Assembly: GCA_945829115.1 (NCBI GenBank)
Contig: CALZTP010000022.1
Span: forward strand, 1 to 32,642
Reading direction: 5' to 3'
Source: an uncultured bacterium
GTDB taxonomy: Bacteria; Bacteroidota; Bacteroidia; Bacteroidales; Bacteroidaceae
DNA length: 32,642 bases
The position numbers were made by a program, and so were the translations under genes. Below are positions 1 through 6,069 of the stretch, in pieces (position 1 is the first letter of the stretch; each line of letters starts with the position of its first letter). Below the pieces are notes generated by a model, which was not told the origin of the DNA, did no database searches, and saw only the letters and a list, made by a program, of their open reading frames with translations.

Positions 1-617
1 GTTTTATAAAAAAGAGAGCATTAAAGAGAGTGATTAAAGAACTGATAGATATATCGAGTGATTTCGGAATGACTACTCTAACAATCGTGTTAGCATTAAT
101 ACAAATTTTCAACAAAGAAGTCGGAGGACTCGATGCTGAGGAGGAGACGGTGCTTAACTTGATAAATAAAAAACAATCTGAGATGATTGCAGTTAGAAAG
201 CATCTGAAAGACGGTGAAAGCATCTTTAGTGAAAAAGAAGTTGAGAGTTCAGGAATTTTAAAGCGCAAGAGAATGTTGCTTGAAATGATGTATAACATGA
301 CTCGTGGAGATTATCGAATTGACAACAAAGAAATCAGTGATGAAGATTTATGTGTTTCGTTTTTCGCTGTTTTAAAGTCAAGTGATGAATATGATCAGAT
401 AGGTTATGATGTCTTTTTCGGGATGATGAAGAATTTGATGAAAATAGAATTTTCAGATAAAGAGATAAGTAGAATAAAAAGGTATATACAAAATAACGGT
501 GTTGATTATAATAATTGGCTGGACTGGCCAAGGAAGAGGTATATCAGGAAGAAGATTGCTAACGACTTGATATATCTATTCAATCAGAAGAAAAAGCTTA
601 TATTATTTCAAAAATAA
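1..617 (+). CDS. Hypothetical protein, probably 5'-truncated by window edge
   Basis: The reading frame is open from the first bases of the window to a TAA at 615-617. A GTG at 30 could start a 195-residue protein, but the frame has no stop upstream of it, so the gene may begin outside the window. I do not recognise the family. The visible part is mostly helical and charged, with a short hydrophobic stretch near the start (around TTLTIVLALIQIF), an acidic middle and a very basic end (RKRYIRKK, then QKKKK-like). Base composition is AT-rich compared with the chromosomal genes further on. It ends just before a good terminator, so it is transcriptionally separate from the cassette that follows. 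Real coding is likely from the length and the terminator; function unknown. Confidence 0.6.
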   Translation, partial: FIKKRALKRVIKELIDISSDFGMTTLTIVLALIQIFNKEVGGLDAEEETVLNLINKKQSEMIAVRKHLKDGESIFSEKEVESSGILKRKRMLLEMMYNMTRGDYRIDNKEISDEDLCVSFFAVLKSSDEYDQIGYDVFFGMMKNLMKIEFSDKEISRIKRYIQNNGVDYNNWLDWPRKRYIRKKIANDLIYLFNQKKKLILFQK

Positions 618-623
618 TACAAT

Positions 624-653
624 AAAGGGTTGCTTGTTTGCAACCTTTTTTTT
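624..653 (+). terminator. Intrinsic terminator after first gene
   Basis: GGTTGC (628-633) pairs with GCAACC (640-645) around a 6-base loop; the stem can extend through A/T pairs and is followed by a run of nine T. The same GGGTTGC-type hairpin with T-run occurs again at 30983-31004. Confidence 0.8.
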
Positions 654-755
654 TGTTTAAAACATTACTTTTTTTGTTTTTTCTAAACTACTTTTTTCGT
701 TTTTTTTTCGTTTACCCAAAAAGTTTTTTCGTTTTTTCGTTTAAATTTTCACTTC

Positions 756-778
756 CTTGAAAAATACTGTTCCTTTGC
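756..778 (+). promoter_or_regulatory. Probable Bacteroidetes-type promoter of the accessory cassette
   Basis: TTG near 756 and TTCCTTTGC near 771-779 resemble the -33 (TTTG) and -7 (TAnnTTTG) boxes, with one mismatch in the -7 box. The T-rich stretch at 660-750 with repeated TTTTTTCGTTT sits just upstream. It is the only promoter-like site found before the genes at 984-5695, so it may drive the whole cassette. Prediction from motif only. Confidence 0.45.
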
Positions 779-983
779 ACCGTCAATCAGACAAATCGAC
801 GTCTGGTTGGCGGTGCTTCTTGTTTATGCCCATACCTATATATATCAGCGCGCTGGGGAGAGCAGAGGCAGGGGTACGGAGAAATATGAATGGCATGAAA
901 AATGCTGATCATGATAACTAAGTGCAAAGGGGTAAGGATGACTGGCCAGCTCCGAGCCTCGCACAACATTTAAATAATAAAAT
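777..983 (+). other. Long 5' leader with a strong hairpin, no gene
   Basis: Bases 777-792 pair with 801-816 to give a 16-bp stem (two G-U pairs) around the 8-base loop AAATCGAC. It lies directly at or after the predicted promoter, so it would form the 5' end of the transcript. The remaining leader to 983 contains short palindromes (CAGCGCGCTG at 848-857, CTGGCCAG near 941) and is more GC-rich than its surroundings, but I see no convincing reading frame. It could be an RNA control element or a protein-binding site; no known riboswitch was recognised. Confidence 0.5.
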
Positions 984-1118
984 ATGGAAGTAAAAAAACA
1001 AGAAAACAATCCGAATGCTTTTAGCACTCTGCTCTTGGTGGAATTTCAACCGCAACGACAATTGCGATGTAGTTTAACAATTAAAAAACCTAATAATTAT
1101 GATAACAAAGATTTTTAG
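984..1118 (+). CDS. Small ORF, 44 residues, unknown
   Basis: ATG at 984 follows AT-rich sequence and opens a 44-codon frame ending in TAG at 1116-1118. The start of the product reads MEVKKQENNPNAFSTLLLVE. Its end overlaps the first 20 bases of the next gene in another frame, an arrangement that suggests translational coupling, with the small ORF acting as leader or partner. I do not recognise it. It could equally be a decayed fragment or a non-coding stretch; support is only the position, the start codon and the overlap. Confidence 0.35.
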   Translation: MEVKKQENNPNAFSTLLLVEFQPQRQLRCSLTIKKPNNYDNKDF

Positions 1119-1410
1119 AGTTGTGGCGTGCAGCGAGGCATCGACATATAAAACAACAAACGGAAACGAAAGCAAGAAGAGACAGATACTTTTGCAGGAG
1201 CATGGCGGTTACAATAACAAAGACAGTGAGTCGCAAAAGGTAAGCAACTGCCTTGTGTGTACTGTCTTTGGTAACCTCGCACAATGCTCTCTCCAAAAAA
1301 ATGAGCTTGTTGTAGCATCGCTCCGATTTGCTGCACGGTACTACGAAGGACAGTGGTATCAAGATATCACAATAACAGATATAAACAAAATTAACAACAA
1401 CATTTTTTAG
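1099..1410 (+). CDS. DUF3127-like protein, probable ssDNA-binding-type
   Basis: The 103-residue product resembles the small Bacteroidetes DUF3127 family, related to single-strand DNA-binding OB folds. The recognisable part is the C-terminal half: a VFGNLAQ segment matching the family's VWGDKAxQ position, then RFAARYYEGQWYQDITITDI, matching the family's ESREYNGRWYTDVxAW pattern. The N-terminal half holds the QILLQE strand. A DNA-binding role is inferred from that likeness and from the downstream primase and DUF3987 genes. The stop codon lies at the first base of the 18-bp arm of the structured element at 1410-1600, so translation would run into that structure. Family assignment is by eye and needs a profile search. 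Confidence 0.55.
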   Translation: MITKIFRVVACSEASTYKTTNGNESKKRQILLQEHGGYNNKDSESQKVSNCLVCTVFGNLAQCSLQKNELVVASLRFAARYYEGQWYQDITITDINKINNNIF

Positions 1411-1600
1411 GTGGGTTCTATTAATTCGCTTTGTCAGATTTCCGAATTATCTCTGAGAGCAGAGTGTCAGTTTCAGAGGGAGCGATGCGGGCATCGTGAC
1501 CGAGGAAACTGGCAGTATGCGCCAGAGAGAAACGGAAAGATGACAAAACGTCAACCCATAATTAATAACATTTAGACGGTGGGAATTAATAGAACCCACC
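1410..1600 (+). ncRNA. Structured inverted-repeat element, candidate ncRNA or palindromic insertion
   Basis: An exact 18-bp inverted repeat closes the element: GGTGGGTTCTATTAATTC (1410-1427) against GAATTAATAGAACCCACC (1583-1600). Inside, TTTGTC (1430-1435) pairs with GACAAA (1542-1547) and TTTCC (1439-1443) with GGAAA (1534-1538). Two inner arms follow: a small hairpin 1451-1464 (CTCTG/CAGAG) and a long arm 1465-1474 with 1505-1514, capped by CGATG/CATCG (1483-1496). An alternative hairpin CTGGC/GCCAG (1509-1525) competes with the long arm. The nested layout is what a branched RNA would look like. No reading frame crosses it. Its outer arms resemble palindromes elsewhere in this window, so a mobile REP-like origin is also possible. 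Confidence 0.55.
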
Positions 1601-1615
1601 TTTAATTACACATTT

Positions 1616-1939
1616 ATGAAGAAGCATGTTTTGAAAGTAAAGAAAGCCGTACTCATGTTGCAGAACGGTCTTAATAAGAACCCATATTATAAAGGTTTGT
1701 TGAGTTTGTCAGAGGACGAAAAGTCAATAACATTTGAAGAGGCGGTACCATCACCTCGAAAAGAGCAGAGTCCGAAGTTGTTTGATGGCAAGTATCTCAC
1801 GATGGTGCGCAATAAGCAGGGCAAATATCAGTGTTACCTAAAGGCTTTTGACCCAAGCAAAGCTGATAACGTCATTGTGTTAGGTCAAAACGTATCTGCG
1901 GAAATCAACAAATGTTTCGAGCGTTTCAAAACTGAATAG
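1616..1939 (+). CDS. Hypothetical protein of the replication-like cassette
   Basis: A 107-residue basic protein starting MKKHVLKVKKAVLML and ending at TAG 1937-1939, two bases before the DUF3987 gene. I do not recognise the family with certainty. The N-terminus is strongly basic; the centre has a GKYLTMVRNKQGKYQCYLKAF segment that reads as paired beta strands, as in many small nucleic-acid-binding proteins, but no diagnostic motif is visible. Tight spacing to the next gene indicates a shared transcript. It begins 15 bases after the structured element, which could therefore act on its translation. Confidence 0.7.
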   Translation: MKKHVLKVKKAVLMLQNGLNKNPYYKGLLSLSEDEKSITFEEAVPSPRKEQSPKLFDGKYLTMVRNKQGKYQCYLKAFDPSKADNVIVLGQNVSAEINKCFERFKTE

Positions 1940-1941
1940 AC

Positions 1942-3354
1942 ATGAAACAGGAAGAAAAAATAATTATGAGTGGCGAGTTAGAAGACAACTCGCCATCTCA
2001 AAAGATAAGTTTACCGCTGAGAGACAAGCTACTACCTCCGATAATTCGTGAGGTGGTTAGCAATGCTCCAGCAAACCGTAAGATACCTTGTTTGATTGCT
2101 TGCCTTAGTCCGCTTTGTGCATTGGCGACAAGAGTGCGAACCAATTACTATTACGATGGTGAGCGTATCAGCGCATTACTTTTGCAGGTAATTATCGAAG
2201 CACCTCAGTCAAGTGGTAAGCAGTTTGCAGCCGACATAGAGAAACTCATAATGGACAACACTCTAAAGTCGAAAGACCAAGAGCAGCGCAGACTTGAGCA
2301 AAACTATCGAGAGAAAAAGCGCACGCGAGCTGCTAACCAAAAGATGGAGGAAGAGCCTAAAACAACGATTCGTGTGATACCTGCAACAATATCTAAAACG
2401 GTACTTGTTAAGCGAGCCGATTACTATGAGCGTAACCTCGGAGATGTGCTATCGTTTTGGATGTTTGCCGAGGAACTTGCACAGGTAACTGACGCTGGAA
2501 AGCAGGGTTATTCAAATCTACGCACAATAATGCGAACGGCATATGATTTCGGATCTCGCTTTGGTATTGACTACGCTTCTGACAATAGTTACTCTGCCAT
2601 TGTTGACATAAACATCTGCTCAATGTTTTGTACCACGCCATCAGCTTTAGATGATTACATGGACAAAAAAGCAATCGAAGGCGGTAACATCACGCGTACA
2701 GTATTATGTCAGCTGGAGGACGAGATGGGTTCTGACGGTGCGCTCTTTAAGCCTTACACAGACGTACAGCTTGCCAACATAAAATCCATCCTTGACAAAA
2801 TCATGGCAGATTGTTACAAAGACGATGACACATTGCAGCCAGAGATTTTTCTCGAATCAAAGTGGCTTGAGAAAGACATTAGGACTTGGTGCGTAAGTAA
2901 AGGTGATGAAGCGTTGAAAACTGGGTCTACGGCAATAGATGTTTTTCGCAAGAGGTCATCGGTGAGTGCGTTTAGGGCAACGATGCTTTGCTATTACCTT
3001 TACATCCTCGAAAATAACGGCAAAGATGGCGGTTTGACGGAAAACCAAATACAATGGAGATGTAAGCAGTTGTATCGGTTTTTTGCAGACTACATACTGA
3101 GTACTCTACTTCGGAGATGGGGTAAACGTTTTGAGGAACTGCAAGGCAAAAGAGACACAACAGATGAAGATGGTTGTCTCCGATACCGTATCATCGATAA
3201 GCTGCCGGACACATTCACTCGCACAGAGTTCGAGGTTCTGTTACAAAAATGCAAATGCGCTTCTCCGCCAAAGGTTCTCATTTCAATTTGGAAGACAAAG
3301 AATTGGATTGTTGAAACGGAAAAATTCCAATACAAAAAAATCAAGAAGACATGA
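1942..3354 (+). CDS. DUF3987 domain protein
   Basis: A 470-residue protein of the DUF3987 family, found in Bacteroidetes mobile and phage-like regions, often beside primases. A P-loop-like APQSSGKQ (about residues 87-94) suggests nucleotide binding, and the FWMFAEELA segment (about 172-180) has the acidic pair expected at a Walker B-like position. A charged, probably coiled segment (about 108-140) separates the two. Function is not established for the family; helicase- or primase-associated ATPase is a common guess, and the neighbouring primase supports it. The stop overlaps the next start as ATGA, so the two are translationally coupled. A later start at MSGELEDN (about 1966) is possible. Confidence 0.75.
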   Translation: MKQEEKIIMSGELEDNSPSQKISLPLRDKLLPPIIREVVSNAPANRKIPCLIACLSPLCALATRVRTNYYYDGERISALLLQVIIEAPQSSGKQFAADIEKLIMDNTLKSKDQEQRRLEQNYREKKRTRAANQKMEEEPKTTIRVIPATISKTVLVKRADYYERNLGDVLSFWMFAEELAQVTDAGKQGYSNLRTIMRTAYDFGSRFGIDYASDNSYSAIVDINICSMFCTTPSALDDYMDKKAIEGGNITRTVLCQLEDEMGSDGALFKPYTDVQLANIKSILDKIMADCYKDDDTLQPEIFLESKWLEKDIRTWCVSKGDEALKTGSTAIDVFRKRSSVSAFRATMLCYYLYILENNGKDGGLTENQIQWRCKQLYRFFADYILSTLLRRWGKRFEELQGKRDTTDEDGCLRYRIIDKLPDTFTRTEFEVLLQKCKCASPPKVLISIWKTKNWIVETEKFQYKKIKKT

Positions 3355-4319
3355 TACCGAAAATATTAGTAAATAAACTTCAGGACTTGCCCATTGGGCA
3401 AGTCGCTGAAAGCTTAGGGTATGCAGTGAGTAACAATAAGTGCTTGTGTCCATTTCATGACGATACAAGGCCATCGTTAACTCTTAACCGCAAAACAAAT
3501 AGATACCATTGTTTTGTATGTGGGGCGCAAGGAAATACAATAAGACTTGTTATGAAGAGTCAAGGCTGGAATTTTCATGATGCTTGTCGGTGGTTAGCAA
3601 AACAGTTTAATGTGCCTTTTGAGGATTTTAGTTCTGTCGAGTTGAAGCCACGTGAGGTTGTCAAAAAACAAAAGCCAGAGGTCAATCAAGTTGAACCGTT
3701 TTATCTGCGAGGATTGATAATGCACCGTCATCAGTTAACGAATGCAGCCAGAAAGTTTCTGTTTGATGAGCGAAAAATATCGCCGCAGGTTGTTGAAGCG
3801 TTAGGTTTATCGAGCATTGACAATCCTGTTCCCATGAGCAGCAATATGTTTGGAAGCTGGTTTAATGCTCCGTCATTGCTTATACCTTATTATGACGTTG
3901 ACAACAATCTTCTCACTGTACAAGCAAGACACTTGGGCGATAAAAAAGACTTGCCACGATTCCAGTTTCCTAAAGGCTCAAACTGCCAAGTGTTCAATTT
4001 ACCCGTTGTCAAAACACTTAAAGAGGGTGACGAGTTATGGATAACAGAAGGTGTTAGTGACTGTCTTGCTATGCTTAGTGCAGGCAAAAAGGCTATTGCA
4101 ATACCGTCTGCCACGCTTCTGAAGCCAAAAATGGTGGAAACGATGAGGTTTTTCATTGATAAAACGTCAAAAATCAGCCTTCATATGTACCCCGATAACG
4201 ATAAAGCAGGCGCAAGTTTATTTTTTGACCTTCAAAAAATGTTTCCTAAAATCGTGCATCACTCTCTGCCTCAAGGAGTTAAGGACTTTGGAGAATATTG
4301 GAAATTACTAAAAGGTTAA
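3351..4319 (+). CDS. CHC2 zinc-finger / TOPRIM DNA primase-like protein
   Basis: A 322-residue DnaG-type primase of the short mobile-element kind. The N-terminal zinc finger is clear: C33-P-F-H36 then C54-x2-C57, with the usual R-P-S-L after the first pair. A linker of about 90 residues leads to a TOPRIM domain with the catalytic Glu in ITEGVSD (Glu233) and the metal-binding Asp pair in YPDNDKAG (Asp282, Asp284). It lacks the C-terminal helicase-binding domain of the chromosomal DnaG and is much shorter. It would make RNA primers for replication of the element. It overlaps the DUF3987 gene by four bases. The 3' end runs into an AAAAGGTT triplet repeat that supplies the stop codon. Confidence 0.88.
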   Translation: MIPKILVNKLQDLPIGQVAESLGYAVSNNKCLCPFHDDTRPSLTLNRKTNRYHCFVCGAQGNTIRLVMKSQGWNFHDACRWLAKQFNVPFEDFSSVELKPREVVKKQKPEVNQVEPFYLRGLIMHRHQLTNAARKFLFDERKISPQVVEALGLSSIDNPVPMSSNMFGSWFNAPSLLIPYYDVDNNLLTVQARHLGDKKDLPRFQFPKGSNCQVFNLPVVKTLKEGDELWITEGVSDCLAMLSAGKKAIAIPSATLLKPKMVETMRFFIDKTSKISLHMYPDNDKAGASLFFDLQKMFPKIVHHSLPQGVKDFGEYWKLLKG

Positions 4320-4351
4320 AAGGTTAAAAGGTTAACATTTAACTTTTGGCA
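4310..4351 (+). repeat. AAAAGGTT x3 repeat and adjoining weak hairpin
   Basis: Three exact copies of AAAAGGTT (4310-4333) begin in the last codons of the primase gene and include its TAA. AAAAGGTTAA then pairs with TTAACTTTT (4338-4346) with one bulged base. Related AAGGT/TTAAGG sequences form the large hairpin at 30873-30949. Confidence 0.6.
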
Positions 4352-4376
4352 TTTGCAAATAAAAAAAAGTACAATT

Positions 4377-4808
4377 ATGAAACTAATATTAATACGTAGA
4401 TATAAAAACAAAGACTATATAAGGGGTGAACTATACATCGAAAACCCAGAATGCAAGATTTGCGATACGCTGGAAAATACAGCGATACACGCATCCGCAG
4501 GCGAGTATGATTTGAGTTATCAGTTATGTAAGCAACTCGGATGGAAATTTCTCAAGTTGTGCAACACCTATTGTCAGAACTGTAAGTTTTTTGGTGTGCC
4601 AAATCAAAACAAAGCACTGCCAAGATTTTGCCCGATGCTGCAAAGGGGTAATGGTGTTCACAACCGTTTTGACGGAAGGATAGTTGTCGGCAAATACCTT
4701 ATACGAGGAGCAGTAATACATACCGCTGATGCCTTCAACAAAATTAAATTTTACGTTGGTTTGGCAGTCGAGATGAAGCAAGAGATGAAACTCGAAATCA
4801 TTGAATAA
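4377..4808 (+). CDS. DUF5675 family protein, phage-type
   Basis: A 143-residue protein. I chose the ATG at 4377 over an in-frame ATG at 4353 because the family starts with a strand like KLILIRRYKNKDYIRGELYI. The next signature, CDTLENT, and the later GNGVHNRFDGRIVVGKY plus RGAVIH segment match the DUF5675 pattern. Members lie in phage and phage-like clusters next to lysis genes; biochemical role unknown. Two close Cys pairs in the middle (CNTYCQNC) are additional to the family pattern and could bind a metal. It sits between the primase and two lysis-type genes on the same strand. Confidence 0.65.
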   Translation: MKLILIRRYKNKDYIRGELYIENPECKICDTLENTAIHASAGEYDLSYQLCKQLGWKFLKLCNTYCQNCKFFGVPNQNKALPRFCPMLQRGNGVHNRFDGRIVVGKYLIRGAVIHTADAFNKIKFYVGLAVEMKQEMKLEIIE

Positions 4809-4823
4809 TTAAAACATCACACA

Positions 4824-5285
4824 ATGAAAAAGATAATTAGATTTTTTATAGACCTTGGCACGGCTATCAAGTTTGGTTTGATAAGGATTTTTCCTAATCC
4901 GTCGCTCTACTTCGGTATTCTCACAGCACTCGTAACAATCGGGTGCTGCGGGCATAAGCAAATCACAGAACTTGTAAAAGAGGTGCGTACCGACACGTTT
5001 TACAACAATCGTTACAAGCATGACTCGGTGTATGTAGGCCATGAGAGGATGGTTGACAGTCGGCACGATACGGTGTTTATAACCGACCTTACAATAGAAT
5101 ACAGATACAAGGTGGTCTGCGACACAGTGCGCATCGTGAAGTGCGACACAATACCGTTTGTACAAAAGGTTGAGGTGACAAAGAAAGAGCCTTATATTCC
5201 TCTGCTTTACAAAATTTCATTCGTTGCTCTATCAATAATTGTTGTTTCTTTAATACTCTATTTTTTATGGCGAAAACTATTCTAA
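4824..5285 (+). CDS. Membrane protein with two terminal membrane segments, holin/spanin-like position
   Basis: A 153-residue protein with a hydrophobic segment near the start (about residues 28-42, ending in GCCGHK) and a second at the very end (about 128-150, SFVALSIIVVSLILYFLW, followed by RKLF). Between them is a hydrophilic stretch rich in D/T/V with repeated CDT and HDTVF-like pieces. This looks like a region exposed outside the inner membrane. Its last 19 bases overlap the M15 peptidase start, and a membrane protein overlapping a cell-wall hydrolase is the usual order in phage lysis modules. A holin, spanin or stabiliser role is inference from position; I cannot name a family. Confidence 0.7.
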   Translation: MKKIIRFFIDLGTAIKFGLIRIFPNPSLYFGILTALVTIGCCGHKQITELVKEVRTDTFYNNRYKHDSVYVGHERMVDSRHDTVFITDLTIEYRYKVVCDTVRIVKCDTIPFVQKVEVTKKEPYIPLLYKISFVALSIIVVSLILYFLWRKLF

Positions 5286-5695
5286 CAAAACATTTCACTC
5301 TGGAGGAGTTCTCACACTCCTCCACTGCTAAAGCAAGAGGCATCGACAACACTGTGCCGAAGCAACTCGTCCCTGCACTCCGCAACCTCTGCGAGAGAGT
5401 CCTCGAACCGCTGCGTGAGCGAGTAAAAGAGCCAGTTATCATCTCCTCTGGCTATCGCTGCCCTGCCTTGAACCGTGCCGTAGGAGGCAGCAACACGTCC
5501 CAGCACATGAAGGGTGAGGCGTGTGATATCTACGTCGAGGACGTTGAGAAGCTCCGCAAATGGTTCGCAATTCTCATGGATGGCGACTTCGACCAGCTTA
5601 TCTTCGAGCGAAACCGCAGGACAGGACATTGTTGGATACACGTGAGTTGCAAGCCAGATACAAGCCTTAACCGACATCAGGTGATTTATGGGTGA
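5267..5695 (+). CDS. Peptidase M15 family, endolysin-like D-Ala-D-Ala peptidase
   Basis: A 142-residue zinc peptidase of the M15_3 type. Metal ligands are clear: His80 and Asp87 in SQHMKGEACD and His125 in WIHVS, with Glu114 in QLIFE as the likely general base. The SSGYR segment (about 60-64) is the family's substrate-side motif. It has no signal peptide, which fits a phage endolysin delivered by a membrane partner rather than a secreted host enzyme; the preceding gene is such a candidate. It is the last gene of the cassette, and its base composition is more GC-rich than the primase region. An imperfect copy of its 3' end lies at 5740-5769. Confidence 0.85.
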   Translation: MAKTILTKHFTLEEFSHSSTAKARGIDNTVPKQLVPALRNLCERVLEPLRERVKEPVIISSGYRCPALNRAVGGSNTSQHMKGEACDIYVEDVEKLRKWFAILMDGDFDQLIFERNRRTGHCWIHVSCKPDTSLNRHQVIYG

Positions 5696-5785
5696 TTGAC
5701 CATTACAATTACACCATCACAATAATTTGCATACACATAAGCATTACCGACATTAGTTGATTTGTGGATATACAACAATAGGAGT

Positions 5786-5934
5786 AAAGTAGGGGTGACA
5801 TAGTTACATCGCGATATGGAATTATGTCGCCCTTACTTTGGATTGGTGAACACGAATTGAACGAATTGAACGTGAATTGATGGCTGATTGCTGATTGATG
5901 ATTGCTGATTATTGAGTGCGACATAATTCCATAT
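5786..5934. repeat. Nested, mutually exclusive inverted repeats in a gene-less gap
   Basis: The 5696-6069 gap holds no gene. AAAGTAGGGGTGACATA (5786-5802) pairs with 5823-5839 over 17 bp with two G-U type differences. The second arm is part of another inverted repeat: ATATGGAATTATGTCGC (5814-5830) is exactly complementary to 5918-5934. The shared bases mean both hairpins cannot form at once. Between them are short direct repeats, GAATTGAAC twice (5864-5881 area) and GCTGATT three times (5883-5910 area). Confidence 0.6.
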
Positions 5935-6069
5935 ATGCGACTATATGCCCCATGGTTATGATGTTCTACCCTGCTGGGGTGAGTGGCAGGGATGAGGAAA
6001 TTCTTAGTTTTATAACAATAATACCATTATGATTTGAGAACTTTTTGTTAAAATCTAACTGTTAGTGAC

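Noticed and set aside
334..531. Minus-strand frame inside the first gene
   Set aside because: Shadow of the plus-strand gene, with low-complexity Ser/His-rich product and no promoter.
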